Shown: piece by piece, positions 1 to 8,676 of the stretch | Layout: each line of letters opens with the position of its first letter | Numbering within the stretch: position 1 is the first letter of the stretch | Assembly (NCBI RefSeq): GCF_000009265.1 | Contig: NC_008380.1 | Location: 3,539,501 to 3,603,500, forward strand | DNA length: 64,000 nt | Direction of reading: 5' to 3' | From: Rhizobium johnstonii 3841 | GTDB lineage: Bacteria; Pseudomonadota; Alphaproteobacteria; Rhizobiales; Rhizobiaceae | Notes under the pieces: generated by a model | Database searches by the model: none | Told to the model about the DNA's origin: nothing | Seen by the model: only the letters and a program-made list of their open reading frames with translations | Position numbers and translations under genes: made by a program

Positions 1-1281
1 GTTCCAGCGGCGGACCATGTAGCGGTCTTCGTCCATGACGGAGTTCCAGCAGGCGACCGCACCCATGCGGGCTTCGAACGAGCCGCCGTCGCGCACCGCA
101 CCGGCCTTCTCCATCACCTTGCCCTCGGGCGACATGATGTCGCCGGTTGCAGCCTTACCCTCGATCCAGTAGCCCCATTCGTCGGCCGACATGAATTCCT
201 TGGCGGTGTCCATGCAGGCGGAATAATAGCCCTGGCGGTTGAGGTAGCCGCCGACCCAGCCCGACGTGTACCAGTTGATGTACTCATAGGCGGCATCAAG
301 CTGTGCCCCCTTGAGGTGAGAGGCAAGGCCGAGGCCGCCGCCCCATGCGCGATAGCCTTCCTTGAGCGGCTGATACTTGCAGGCGATGCCCTTGGAGCGG
401 ACGGCGGCAACGGCCGGCGACCACATGGACTGGATGACCACTTCGCCCGACGCCATCAGGTTCACCGACTCGTCGAAGCTCTTCCAGAAGGCGCGGAACT
501 GGCCGTCGCCCTTGGCCTTGATCAGGAATTCGATCGTCTTGTCGATCTCTTCCTTCGTCATGTTGCCCTTGTCGGCATATTTGATGTTGCCCATGGCTTC
601 CATGATCATCGCTGCATCCATGATGCCGATCGACGGAATGTTGAGGATCGAGGTCTTGCCCTTGAACTTCGGATCCATGATGTCGGCCCAGCTGGTGATG
701 TCGCGGCCGACGAGATCGGGGCGGATGCCGAGCGTATCGGCGTTGTAGATGGTCGGAACCATCGTCATCCACTGCGTCGGCTCCTTGGCGAACTTCTTGG
801 AGTCCTGCGCTTCGACGAAACCGACCGTGTGCGGCGCCGTGCCCTGGGCGATGACGCTCTCCGGCTTCATCTTGCCGTTGATGAAGAGCGGCACGATCTT
901 GTCGTAATATTTCAGCTTCTTGACGTCCATCGGCTGCAGCACGCTGGTCGGGAACACCTTCTTGGCGATCCAGTATTCGATGTCGGCAATGTCGTAGCTG
1001 TCGGGCTGGGTGACGGCGCGCTGGGCGGCGGCGTCGGAATCGGTCGCCGTCATCTCCAGCGTGATGCCGAGATCGGCCTTGCACTTCTCGGCAATGGCAT
1101 TGATGTTCGAAACACCGGTGCCGAACTGGCGAAGCGTGATGTTCGTCTGCGCCCAGATGGTGGGAAAGCCGGTGATGGCGCCGGAGCCGGCGATGGCGCC
1201 GACGGCGGCAGCACCCGTCTTCAGCAGCGCGCGGCGGGAAAGACCCTTCTCCGCCTTGGTCGATGTCGTTTCAGTCGTCAT
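1..1281 (-). CDS. ABC transporter extracellular solute-binding protein, polyamine type (3' part cut by window edge)
   Basis: The frame is open from the ATG at 1281 to base 1, giving 427 codons without a stop, so the C-terminus lies outside the window. The N-terminus carries a twin-arginine signal (Ser-Arg-Arg at residues 15-17, then an Ala/Gly-rich hydrophobic stretch ending near residue 45 at IWAQ), which predicts export of a folded periplasmic protein by Tat. The body reads like PotD-class type 2 solute-binding proteins. It is 54 bp downstream of, and co-directional with, an ATPase gene of the matching PotA type. Permease genes would be expected beyond the left edge. The ligand cannot be read from sequence; a polyamine or another small amine is the family's usual cargo. 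Confidence 0.85.
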   Translation of the reverse strand, partial: MTTETTSTKAEKGLSRRALLKTGAAAVGAIAGSGAITGFPTIWAQTNITLRQFGTGVSNINAIAEKCKADLGITLEMTATDSDAAAQRAVTQPDSYDIADIEYWIAKKVFPTSVLQPMDVKKLKYYDKIVPLFINGKMKPESVIAQGTAPHTVGFVEAQDSKKFAKEPTQWMTMVPTIYNADTLGIRPDLVGRDITSWADIMDPKFKGKTSILNIPSIGIMDAAMIMEAMGNIKYADKGNMTKEEIDKTIEFLIKAKGDGQFRAFWKSFDESVNLMASGEVVIQSMWSPAVAAVRSKGIACKYQPLKEGYRAWGGGLGLASHLKGAQLDAAYEYINWYTSGWVGGYLNRQGYYSACMDTAKEFMSADEWGYWIEGKAATGDIMSPEGKVMEKAGAVRDGGSFEARMGAVACWNSVMDEDRYMVRRWN

Positions 1282-1335
1282 GTCAGTTCCCCTTTTCTTG
1301 GATATGGAAGGTTCAGTGTTCTTGATGGTGATGGC

Positions 1336-2424
1336 TTACGTGGAAGAGCGGCCGAGAAGCACGGCATCATCGAGCGCCCAGCTCAGCGAGACAGTGTCGC
1401 CGACGGCGACCGGCCGGGCGAAATAGTCGCCGTCGTCGGCAATGACGGTGAAGTCGTCGCTGCCGGCGCCGATAACGGTGATTTTCACGGAAGAGCCGCG
1501 ATATTCGATGTTGGAGACGATGCCGTCGAAGCCGAGCGTCCATTCGGTCGCCACCTGCAGGCGCACGCGGTCGGTACGGATGCCGATATCGACGGGCTCG
1601 CCGACTTCCCTGCCCGTTCCGCGCACGGAAAAGCTCTGGCCTTCCGGCACGGTCATGACGAGCACGCCGTTCTCGCTCGAGGTCACCCGGCCGGACAGCA
1701 CGTTGTGGTCGCCCATGAACCGCGCGACGAAGGCAGTTGCCGGCCGCTCGAACACCTCGCGCGGGGCTGCCGCCTGCTCGATCCGGCCGTCATTCATGAT
1801 GACGATGACGTCGGCGAGCGCCATCGCCTCTTCCTGGCTGTGGGTGACGTGCACGAAGGTGATGCCGAGCAATTTCTGCAGTTTCTTGAGTTCGGCACGC
1901 ATGCGGATCTTCAGGAACGGATCGAGCGCCGACAGCGGCTCGTCGAGCAGCAGCGCTTCCGGATCGGTGATCAGCGCGCGCGCTAGCGCCACGCGCTGTT
2001 GCTGGCCGCCGGAAAGCTGGGCCGGACGCCTGGCGGCATAGGCCTCCATCTGCATCAGCTTCAGCATCTCGAGCGCCTTGGCCTGCCGCTCCTGCTTGTC
2101 GACGCCCTTCATCTTCAGGCTGAAAGCGACGTTGTCGATCAAATCGAGATGCGGGAAGAGTGCGTAGGACTGGAACATCATCGCCGTGCCGCGCCTGGCC
2201 GGCGGAAAATCGGTGACGACGGCATTGCCGAGGCGGATATCGCCCGACGAGATGCTCTCATGGCCGGCGATCATACGCAGCGTCGAGGTCTTGCCGCAGC
2301 CCGACGGACCGAGGAAGCAGCAATAGGAGCCGGCCGGGATCTTCAGGCTGATCGCATGGACCGCCGTCGTCGCGCCATAGACCTTCGAAACGGATACTAT
2401 ATCGATCTCTGCCGCTTTCGACAT
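1336..2424 (-). CDS. ABC transporter ATP-binding protein, PotA-like
   Basis: This is a 362-residue importer ATPase. Walker A (GPSGCGKTS) is at about residues 39-47, the Q-loop reads MMFQSYALFPH, the signature is LSGGQQQRVALARA, Walker B is LLLDEPLSALD, and the switch His lies in HVTHSQEEA. A C-terminal TOBE-type region follows from about residue 240, as in polyamine and iron importers. A GGGGA sequence sits 7 bases before the second of two adjacent ATGs, so I start at 2424; the ATG at 2427 is the alternative. It is probably the first gene of an operon continuing into the solute-binding protein, divergent from a GntR regulator. Confidence 0.9.
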   Translation of the reverse strand: MSKAAEIDIVSVSKVYGATTAVHAISLKIPAGSYCCFLGPSGCGKTSTLRMIAGHESISSGDIRLGNAVVTDFPPARRGTAMMFQSYALFPHLDLIDNVAFSLKMKGVDKQERQAKALEMLKLMQMEAYAARRPAQLSGGQQQRVALARALITDPEALLLDEPLSALDPFLKIRMRAELKKLQKLLGITFVHVTHSQEEAMALADVIVIMNDGRIEQAAAPREVFERPATAFVARFMGDHNVLSGRVTSSENGVLVMTVPEGQSFSVRGTGREVGEPVDIGIRTDRVRLQVATEWTLGFDGIVSNIEYRGSSVKITVIGAGSDDFTVIADDGDYFARPVAVGDTVSLSWALDDAVLLGRSST

Positions 2425-2595
2425 CATGCCTTCCCCTGTTTGGAAAAGACGATGCATCTGCCGTGCCAAACTCCGTTGCTCACAGGAAGCCATTGCGAAA
2501 TAACGATTTTATCCACACCGCAATTGACAGAGCAAATTATAGGCGCAACGCTATCTGCACATGATTTAGGCTATCGTGCGCAATTTGTGCAAAAC

Positions 2596-2607
2596 ATCGT
2601 ATACAAT
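2596..2607. promoter_or_regulatory. candidate GntR/FCD operator
   Basis: ATCGTATACAAT is palindromic at 10 of 12 positions and has the TNGT..ACNA shape common for FCD-type GntR operators. It lies in the 266-bp gap between the ABC transporter operon and the divergent gntR-type gene, 84 bases before the latter's start. Its role is inferred from shape and position only. Confidence 0.45.
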
Positions 2608-2690
2608 CTCGCCATCATTTCGGGCACAAATTTTGTTTAACTTTGCCGCGAAGCCGGGTATGGTTTGCCGACCATCAGGAAATAAATTTC

Positions 2691-3401
2691 ATGAAATCCG
2701 CCGCCAAGGCCCAGCAGGCCGAAGACTCCGCCGAAACAGGCGCGCAACAGATCCGCGATGCCATTCGCGAAGCGATCGTCGAGCGCAGGCTCTCGCCCGG
2801 AACCAAGCTTTCGGAAAGCGATGTCGGCAATCTCTTCAACGTCAGCCGCACGCTTGCCCGCGCCGCCCTGCAGGCGCTGTCCTATGAAGGCCTTGTCAGC
2901 GTCGAAAAGAACCGCGGCGCCTTTGTCGCCTATCCCTCGCCTGATGAGGCTCGCCAGATCTTTTCCGCCCGCCGGTTGGTCGAACCGGGCATATTGCGCG
3001 AGGCCGCGGCGCGGATCACGCCTGATGACATCACATATCTGCGACAGCTCCTGCTGGAAGAAGGCCGCCTGATGAGCGAGCGCGGTCAGACGGCGCGCCG
3101 CGCCGAAATCAAGGCATCGGGCGATTTTCATCTGACGCTGGCGGTCATATCGGGAAATTCGATCATGCAGCGCTTCATGGAGGAGCTCGTCGCCCGCTCG
3201 TCGCTGGTGATTGCCCTTTATGGCCAGTCGACCGCATCGAGCTGCGGTCATTCCGAACATGGTGACATCATCTCGGCGATCGAAGCCGACGAACTCGACC
3301 GCGCCTGCCAGCTGATGCTGCATCACATCGCCCATATCGAGGCCGATCTCGACCTGCGCGAGCGCAAGAGCCTGGGCCTCAAGGAAGCCTTCGAACTCTG
3401 A
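2691..3401 (+). CDS. GntR family transcriptional regulator, FCD subfamily
   Basis: This 236-residue protein has an N-terminal winged helix (about residues 15-80, including QIRDAIREAIVERRLSPG and the recognition region SESDVGNLFNVSR). An all-helical FCD effector domain follows, with His-containing positions such as DFHLTLAVISGNS and HGDIISAIEADE that commonly bind a metal and a small acid. The ATG at 2691 is preceded by AGGAAA at a good distance; an upstream in-frame start at 2643 lacks this. It is divergent from the polyamine-type ABC operon and probably controls it, with the transported or derived metabolite as ligand; that link is inferred. Confidence 0.88.
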   Translation: MKSAAKAQQAEDSAETGAQQIRDAIREAIVERRLSPGTKLSESDVGNLFNVSRTLARAALQALSYEGLVSVEKNRGAFVAYPSPDEARQIFSARRLVEPGILREAAARITPDDITYLRQLLLEEGRLMSERGQTARRAEIKASGDFHLTLAVISGNSIMQRFMEELVARSSLVIALYGQSTASSCGHSEHGDIISAIEADELDRACQLMLHHIAHIEADLDLRERKSLGLKEAFEL

Positions 3402-3461
3402 ACATGCAAAAGACACGGGACGCAGATCTACCGCGCCCCGTTCAAACGAACTCTCGAAACG

Positions 3462-3875
3462 CTACCAGGGCGTCTTCTTCGGCAACATCTCGAAGGCTGC
3501 GAAGATATCCTCGGCGCTCATCGGCTCGCTCGAGCGCAGCTTCACGGTTCCGTCGCGTCCGATCAGAATCAACCCGAACTCGCCGGATGGCGGTCCCTGG
3601 AGGCGATGGCGAATATCGTCGGCATCGAGGTCCCAGTCATCGTCGAACAGCGCAAACGCGCCGCCGCCGGCAATACTGAACGCCTCGACGTCTTCCTCGA
3701 TCAGGCGCATATGCGCCTTGCGCAGCCATTCATCCTGGATCAGCGCGCGGTCATCTTGCGCATCGGCGAAGATGATCAGCACCCGTTTCCTGTCGCGAAA
3801 CTGCTCGAGCGATTGCGGAAGCTCAGGCTCACGCCTGGGTGTACCGATGATTTCATGAACAATAGATTTTAGCAT
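3462..3875 (-). CDS. DUF4174 domain-containing protein
   Basis: This 137-residue protein has the layout of the DUF4174 family: a short basic N-terminus, then a thioredoxin-like core beginning KRVLIIFADAQDD, with a central FALFDDDWD stretch and a GLILIGRDGTVKLR strand pair near the end. No CxxC redox motif is present. The biochemical function of the family is not established, although the fold resembles redox proteins. There is no obvious signal peptide. It is convergent with the GntR gene and stands as a single gene. Base composition is like the neighbours. Confidence 0.75.
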   Translation of the reverse strand: MLKSIVHEIIGTPRREPELPQSLEQFRDRKRVLIIFADAQDDRALIQDEWLRKAHMRLIEEDVEAFSIAGGGAFALFDDDWDLDADDIRHRLQGPPSGEFGLILIGRDGTVKLRSSEPMSAEDIFAAFEMLPKKTPW

Positions 3876-3959
3876 GGTGCTTCATTCCTTGCCCGTCACC
3901 ACTGCATAATTCTCAAATCGGGATCGATTTAAGGATAGATTATGCAACAATTCGAAGTG

Positions 3960-3998
3960 CTACAGCGCCCTTTGCGACTCTCGAAAAGGGCGCTGTAG
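3960..3998. repeat. intergenic 14-bp perfect inverted repeat
   Basis: CTACAGCGCCCTTT at 3960-3973 is the exact reverse complement of 3985-3998, with an 11-base loop. It lies between the DUF4174 gene (upstream side) and the terminator of the next minus-strand gene. It has no T tract and looks like a short rhizobial intergenic palindrome rather than a terminator. Confidence 0.6.
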
Positions 3999-4063
3999 TG
4001 GCGGGCTGTGCCTGCCGAATTAAACGGCTGGGAATAAGCGAGGTTCCGCCAAAAAGCGGAAAA

Positions 4064-4087
4064 GGATCGCAGCCATGGCCGCGATCC
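4064..4087 (-). terminator. rho-independent terminator of the 4095-4478 gene
   Basis: GGATCGC at 4064-4070 pairs with GCGATCC at 4081-4087, and the inner bases nearly pair as well. On the minus strand the hairpin is followed by TTTTCCGCTTTTT. It begins 8 bases after the stop codon of the upstream minus-strand gene. Confidence 0.75.
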
Positions 4088-4094
4088 TCCCCTA

Positions 4095-4478
4095 TCAGTC
4101 GCGGCTCTGGTCTTCGGACGCGTGGGCCGAAACGGCGACGAGATCCGCAGCCCCAGTGACGTGAAGGCGCTTGCGCACCAAAACGCGCATGACACGCGCC
4201 GCCGTCGAGAAGGTCATCTGGTCGAGCGGGCCTTCGCCCTCCCACGGCTTGGTCAGCCGTTCGGTGACGGCGCCGACGATGTTCATCGGCACAATGTCGG
4301 TGCATTCGCGCATGGCTTCGAAAACGAAGCTGATGGGGATGACCCTTCCTTCGTGGGTCACGATCGGTTCAGTCAATTCGCTGTCCCATTCCTCGAAGGC
4401 GTAGAGCGCTTCGCGAAACAGCTGCTGGAGGTTGAACGGCGCGTGGCCGTCATGAAGTGGCGGCAGTGCATTCATCAT
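4095..4478 (-). CDS. conserved hypothetical protein
   Basis: This 127-residue protein starts at the first of two tandem ATGs (4478), six bases after AGGAG. It is acidic and helical at its N-terminal half (QQLFREALYAFEEWDSEL), with a central segment containing MRECTDIVPMNIVGAVTERL and an Arg-rich stretch (RVMRVLVRKRL) near the end. I see no signal peptide, membrane segment or catalytic motif and do not recognise the family. Codon use matches the chromosome. It has its own terminator and a 361-bp upstream gap, so it is probably transcribed alone. Confidence 0.65.
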   Translation of the reverse strand: MMNALPPLHDGHAPFNLQQLFREALYAFEEWDSELTEPIVTHEGRVIPISFVFEAMRECTDIVPMNIVGAVTERLTKPWEGEGPLDQMTFSTAARVMRVLVRKRLHVTGAADLVAVSAHASEDQSRD

Positions 4479-4839
4479 GTCTGTCTCCTCTTGATGGGTT
4501 GAAGCCAAAGTCCTCCGGTATCGGTCGCGCTAACGCGGGGAACGGAACGTTTTGCTGCCCCTGCGAACCGAATAACACTATTGATTCTATAGAGTAACGC
4601 GCCGGGGTAAAGCCCATTTATCCGCCATCGCGGAAGCGAATTCCATAACACGCTGATATTCTTGCGTGTTTTAGACGAAATTTTCTCCGGGCACACCAGC
4701 CTTAAAAATCTATGCCACCCGCCCGAAATCGCTTCGGAATGGCACGGCGAGGCGAAAAAACCCTGAAAAATCACGGAACCTTTATGGCTGTAATCTGTTT
4801 TGTTCTCGCAATTCGCAACACACACTGGGGTTACCACCA
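4479..4839. other. gene-free intergenic region
   Basis: These 361 bp separate two divergent small genes. The part nearest 4840 is AT-richer, as expected for promoters. I see no convincing ORF, RNA gene or long repeat. Confidence 0.5.
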
Positions 4840-5046
4840 ATGACGCAAATCCGTGAACCGGAGCGCCGCAGCAGGATCCTGCGCGGCCGCCCCTATAGCC
4901 TTGATGAATTCGCCTCCAAATACGGCCTACGCGGCGAGCAGGCAGAAAGTCTGTTCACCCGTTTCGGGCCCTCCTCGATCGAACTCGACCTGCTGATGGC
5001 AGCCAAGCGCCGGCCGCCGGTTCTGCAGGACAGAATTGCCGAATAA
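4840..5046 (+). CDS. small conserved hypothetical protein (68 aa)
   Basis: The product is 68 residues, Arg-rich at the N-terminus (EPERRSRILRGRPYSL), followed by a helix-turn-like segment DEFASKYGLRGEQAESLFTRFGPS and a short tail. The DEFASKYGL part resembles small DNA-binding helices, but there is no full domain I can name. The ATG is preceded by ACCACCA without a strong ribosome site. It ends 25 bases before the DUF2934 gene, suggesting a two-gene transcript. Function unknown. Confidence 0.6.
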   Translation: MTQIREPERRSRILRGRPYSLDEFASKYGLRGEQAESLFTRFGPSSIELDLLMAAKRRPPVLQDRIAE

Positions 5047-5071
5047 CAGTTTTGATGAATGGAATGGATCG

Positions 5072-5311
5072 ATGAGCGACAGACGCCACGAATGGATCAG
5101 CAAGAGAGCTTACGCGATTTGGGAAGAACAGGGCCGGCCTGATGGCCGCGGCGATGAGCACTGGCGCCAGGCAGTTGCCGAGCGTGACGCGCTGGAGCGC
5201 ACCCAGGCCTCCTCCGATGGCCGCGAGGTGCTGGTGAAATTTCGCCCGAAGCCGCAACGGCCCGAAGCGCCATGCGCCGGCTGGTTCAACCGAACAGCAA
5301 GCGTCGGCTGA
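5072..5311 (+). CDS. DUF2934 domain-containing protein
   Basis: The segment starting SKRAYAIWEEQGRPDGRGDEHW, within the first 30 residues, is the characteristic DUF2934 core: an aromatic helix, a Gly-Arg-Pro turn, then an acidic His-Trp end. I start at ATG 5072, which places this core immediately after the Met; an in-frame start at 5036 would add 12 residues and overlap the preceding gene. The tail is Arg/Pro-rich without structure. The family is small, soluble, common in rhizobia and of unknown function. Probably co-transcribed with the 68-aa gene upstream. Confidence 0.75.
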   Translation: MSDRRHEWISKRAYAIWEEQGRPDGRGDEHWRQAVAERDALERTQASSDGREVLVKFRPKPQRPEAPCAGWFNRTASVG

Positions 5312-5409
5312 GCCCTTTATCACACCGGAGCGGGCCGCTTTATCCGTACAGGAGCAAGCGGCCCAATCGCGGCGAATCCCGTGGCTTAATCCCCTCGGGA
5401 TCGAGCGGC

Positions 5410-7335
5410 TCAGTCGAGACTGAGCCGGAAGCGCGCCTGAAAATCTCCCTGCCACCACATCGGGAAATTGGTTCCCCATTTATTGTTGTGCAGATTGAAG
5501 CGGATGCCGGCGGTAAAATCCGGCAGCGTCCTGCAAAACGTCATGAAATCCGAGCTTTGCGGCGCAACCAGCGGCGCATCGAAGGTTTCGATCGTCAGCG
5601 GGCCATCGGCAAGATCATCCCGTGCCGCGGTAACCGCCTGCAATTGCCCGCCGCCGCTCGTCGCAATATTCCCCGATCGGTGCCAGAGGCCCATCTTGCG
5701 GAAATTCCAATCCCCGGCACCATCAGGCGTGAAGGAAAGGAAGCTTGCCTCCGGCATACGGTTGGCCGGCTTGTCGTGCAATGTCAGACGCAGGTCGAGG
5801 CGATCGCCCTCGGCGGTGAAATGCAGCATCACATGCGGCGGCGCGCCGTATGTCTGCACGGCCTCGACCGGCATCGACAGAAGAATGCCCGCCCCATCAG
5901 TCGCTTCCAGCTTCGGCAGAAAGACCTTCGAAAGTGCTGCCCCCGACCGGGCAAGCCCCGGCTTGTCGTGGTCGAGCACCGCCCATTCCTGGCGATGGGT
6001 CAGGTAGGTCTCCATGTGCCTGATAACGTCGCCGGCATCGTAGCTCTCATATCGATAGGCGATCAGCGATCCGTCGCGGCCGGAGATCGTCCGGCCGGAG
6101 GGCGAGGTGATTTCGGCCACATCGCCGCTCGCACCGTCGAGCGCGATCGACCAGCCACCGGTCTGCAGGCGGAGCTTCCGTCCGCCGCCCTCGATCACCG
6201 CAGGCGTGGCGAATTCCGCAAGCACCGCCTGGGCCGCCCTCCGGTCCGTCTCGTCGAGTTCCGAGACCGCCTGGTCGAGATAGGCGCGCTGCTCGTCCCA
6301 TGAGGCTTCGGTATAGGCGAAGCGGTAATCGGATCGGCGCGCGGCCTCGAAATCGGCCCGCGACCATGCCTTGTCGTCGCGCAGATAGGATTTGATATCG
6401 ACGCCGCAGGTATGCTCGGCCACCATCGCCAGTCCGCGCCCGAAGGCGAGACGCCGCGCGTCGAGCCCATCCGCCGCGAAGCGGTCGTGGAGCCGCTGCA
6501 GCGCGAGGAACCGCGCCGTCTTCACCGGATCGCTGCCGCTGCCATGGATCCAGCTGTCGCCGAGTTCCAGCTCGATGACAGGGAAACGCTGACGCTCGCT
6601 CCAGAGAATGGCGCCGTAATCCTCGAGCGTCGCCGCACGGATGATCGCATCCGGCTCACGGGCGCGTAATTCGCGATAGGCCTCGGCCGTCTGCGGCACG
6701 CTCTGCGGCCCCATATTGTCGTTGGTATGGGCAAAGCTCAGCCCGTCTTCGAAACCGTCGGGGAAACAGGTCTCGCCATAGGAGCGCTGGTACATGACGA
6801 CCACCTCCTCGCCGCCGGGCGCCCGCCAGCGGAAGATGTCGGGCACATCGGGCGGCGGTGAGGCCGTATTGACGCCGAGATGCAGGAAGCGGATGCCCGC
6901 CTCGGAAAGCAGCGGCACCATGCCGAGCGTATGGCCGGGCACATCGGTCATCTTCGCCGCGATCGTCGTCTTGCCGAAGCGCCGGTCGAGCTCCTGCGAA
7001 TAGGAAAGCCCGGCCCGGAAAAGGTCGGGCGACATCAGCTCCGTATGCGTGGTGAACGGCAGGCCATGCCAGCGGATCAGCCCGCGCTCGATCGCCTGCT
7101 CCAGCGCTGCCACCTCTCCCGCCGAGCGCGAATTCAGATGGTCCCAGATCAGCCAGGCGCCCGTCGTCCAGATGAATTTCGGCTCGTCGGGATTTTCGGC
7201 ATGAAAATGCTTGGCCGTCTCGATCGCCTGCGGAATGAAGCGCTCGTGATATTGCCGGCGGACTTTCTCGGCATGGTCGGTAAAGCCGATATCGAGATGG
7301 GTCTTGAAGACCAGATGCACGCGCTTTTCAGTCAT
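5410..7335 (-). CDS. GH38-like glycoside hydrolase, DUF5054 domain protein
   Basis: The 641-residue protein opens with KRVHLVFKTHLDIGFTDH, the N-terminal strand of alpha-mannosidase-like (GH38) proteins, whose His-x-Asp ligates zinc. Further family-like segments are TDVPGHTLGMVPLL, SWIHGSGSDPVK and a long beta-rich C-terminal part from about residue 400. No signal peptide is seen, so it should act in the cytoplasm. The DUF5054 family is annotated as glycosyl-hydrolase-like, but its substrate is not established. It is a single gene with no sugar transporter beside it in the window, and it does not overlap its neighbours. Confidence 0.75.
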   Translation of the reverse strand: MTEKRVHLVFKTHLDIGFTDHAEKVRRQYHERFIPQAIETAKHFHAENPDEPKFIWTTGAWLIWDHLNSRSAGEVAALEQAIERGLIRWHGLPFTTHTELMSPDLFRAGLSYSQELDRRFGKTTIAAKMTDVPGHTLGMVPLLSEAGIRFLHLGVNTASPPPDVPDIFRWRAPGGEEVVVMYQRSYGETCFPDGFEDGLSFAHTNDNMGPQSVPQTAEAYRELRAREPDAIIRAATLEDYGAILWSERQRFPVIELELGDSWIHGSGSDPVKTARFLALQRLHDRFAADGLDARRLAFGRGLAMVAEHTCGVDIKSYLRDDKAWSRADFEAARRSDYRFAYTEASWDEQRAYLDQAVSELDETDRRAAQAVLAEFATPAVIEGGGRKLRLQTGGWSIALDGASGDVAEITSPSGRTISGRDGSLIAYRYESYDAGDVIRHMETYLTHRQEWAVLDHDKPGLARSGAALSKVFLPKLEATDGAGILLSMPVEAVQTYGAPPHVMLHFTAEGDRLDLRLTLHDKPANRMPEASFLSFTPDGAGDWNFRKMGLWHRSGNIATSGGGQLQAVTAARDDLADGPLTIETFDAPLVAPQSSDFMTFCRTLPDFTAGIRFNLHNNKWGTNFPMWWQGDFQARFRLSLD

Positions 7336-7619
7336 TCCATTCCACTACATCGGTGACGACATCCGAAACATTCTGCAGCCAGCCCGGTAAGGGGCCAGGC
7401 TGAGTGTAACCGTTTCCACAAACACCAATGCTCCTGCCGCAAACGCTAGGTCAACCGTTTTGGCACAAATCGACGAAATGATCCGGCTTTCTTAACCATA
7501 AACCCAGAACGTCGTCGCTCGATGCTTTCGCCCTAAAGTCGAATCGCGACAAGAGTGAAGACGTGTTCATGGTAGCCGAGGAGAAAAGCCTGCGCTGGTG
7601 TGCCCCGGCGGGCTGACCA

Positions 7620-7814
7620 TCAGAAGGGGCTGTTTTCCTGGCAGAGCGCCCGGTGGACCTCGGTCCAGAACAGCGCCAGCGGCGTGTCGCCGTTGCGTTC
7701 GGCAACGAGGGCGCGGATCAGCGCTTCGGAGCCCGCCATGTCCTGCCAGCTGGATTTCAGGCCCTTGGCGGCCTGTTGGCATTCGGCAATCTCGAATGGT
7801 CTCTTGCTGTCCAT
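7620..7814 (-). CDS. small conserved hypothetical protein (64 aa)
   Basis: The product is 64 residues, starting MDSKRPFEIAE and ending CQENSPF, with a helical body (LIRALVAERNGDTPLALFWTEVHRAL). A perfect AGGAGG lies six bases before the ATG at 7814, one of the strongest ribosome sites in the window. It is divergent from cinR, so the 123-bp gap carries both promoters and a palindrome. No known domain is recognised. The position beside cin may be chance, but a shared control region is possible. Confidence 0.7.
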   Translation of the reverse strand: MDSKRPFEIAECQQAAKGLKSSWQDMAGSEALIRALVAERNGDTPLALFWTEVHRALCQENSPF

Positions 7815-7864
7815 ATGAGGCCTCCTCATGACAGGCGCTAGCAGATGGGACCCGGATTGTCATT

Positions 7865-7880
7865 CCCCGCATATGTGGGG
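7865..7880. promoter_or_regulatory. palindrome upstream of cinR (candidate LuxR-type or PraR-type site)
   Basis: CCCCGCATATGTGGGG is a 16-bp palindrome with one mismatched pair. It sits 58 bases before the cinR start. The same pattern, CCCC-N-CAT-N-TG-N-GGGG, recurs at 8728-8743 before cinI. Confidence 0.5.
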
Positions 7881-7937
7881 ATGCCTTGTATTTATGACGG
7901 TGCTCACGGTAGGATTGAGGGGATTGGGGCAGTGGAA

Positions 7938-8663
7938 ATGATTGAGAACACCTACAGCGAAAAGTTCGAGTCCGCTTTCGAACAGATCAAGGCTGCGGCC
8001 AATGTGGATGCCGCCATCCGCATTCTCCAGGCGGAATATGGCCTCGATTTCGTCACCTACCATCTCGCCCAGACGATCGCGGCCAAGATCGATTCGCCCT
8101 TCGTACGCACCACCTATCCGGATGCCTGGGTCTCCCGCTACCTCCTGAACAGCTATGTGAAAGTCGATCCGATCGTCAAACAGGGCTTCGAACGTCAGCT
8201 GCCCTTCGACTGGAGCGAGGTCGAGCCGACGCCGGAGGCCTATGCCATGCTGGTCGATGCCCAGAAGCACGGTATCGGCGGCAACGGCTACTCCATTCCC
8301 GTCGCCGACAAGGCGCAGCGCCGTGCGCTCTTGTCGCTGAATGCCCGCATACCGGCGGAAGAATGGGCCGAACTCGTGCGCCGCTGCCGCAACGAATGGA
8401 TCGAGATCGCCCATCTCATCCACCGCAAGGCCGTCTATGAGCTGCATGGCGAGAACGATCCCGTGCCGTCATTGTCGCCGCGCGAAATCGAATGTCTGCA
8501 CTGGACGGCGCTGGGCAAGGACTACAAGGATATTTCGGTGATCCTCGGCATATCGGAGCACACCACACGCGATTATCTGAAGACTGCTCGTTTCAAACTC
8601 GGCTGCGCCACGATCTCTGCCGCCGCCTCCCGGGCCGTTCAATTGCGCATCATCAATCCTTAG
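7938..8663 (+). CDS. cinR: LuxR-family quorum-sensing regulator CinR
   Basis: This 241-residue protein has an N-terminal autoinducer-binding domain (about residues 20-165, with the aromatic ligand-pocket residues in FVTYHLAQ and DAWVSRYLLNSYVKVDPI). A C-terminal GerE helix-turn-helix begins LSPREIECLHWTALGKDYKDIS and contains the recognition region SEHTTRDYLKTARFKLG. I recognise it as CinR of Rhizobium leguminosarum/etli, the activator of cinI that responds to the long-chain 3-hydroxy-acyl-homoserine lactone made by CinI. The ATG at 7938 gives the usual MIENTYSEKF start; a GTG at 7932 is the alternative. It is 158 bp upstream of cinI, in the same direction. Confidence 0.93.
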   Translation: MIENTYSEKFESAFEQIKAAANVDAAIRILQAEYGLDFVTYHLAQTIAAKIDSPFVRTTYPDAWVSRYLLNSYVKVDPIVKQGFERQLPFDWSEVEPTPEAYAMLVDAQKHGIGGNGYSIPVADKAQRRALLSLNARIPAEEWAELVRRCRNEWIEIAHLIHRKAVYELHGENDPVPSLSPREIECLHWTALGKDYKDISVILGISEHTTRDYLKTARFKLGCATISAAASRAVQLRIINP

Positions 8664-8676
8664 GTCTTTTGTTGGC

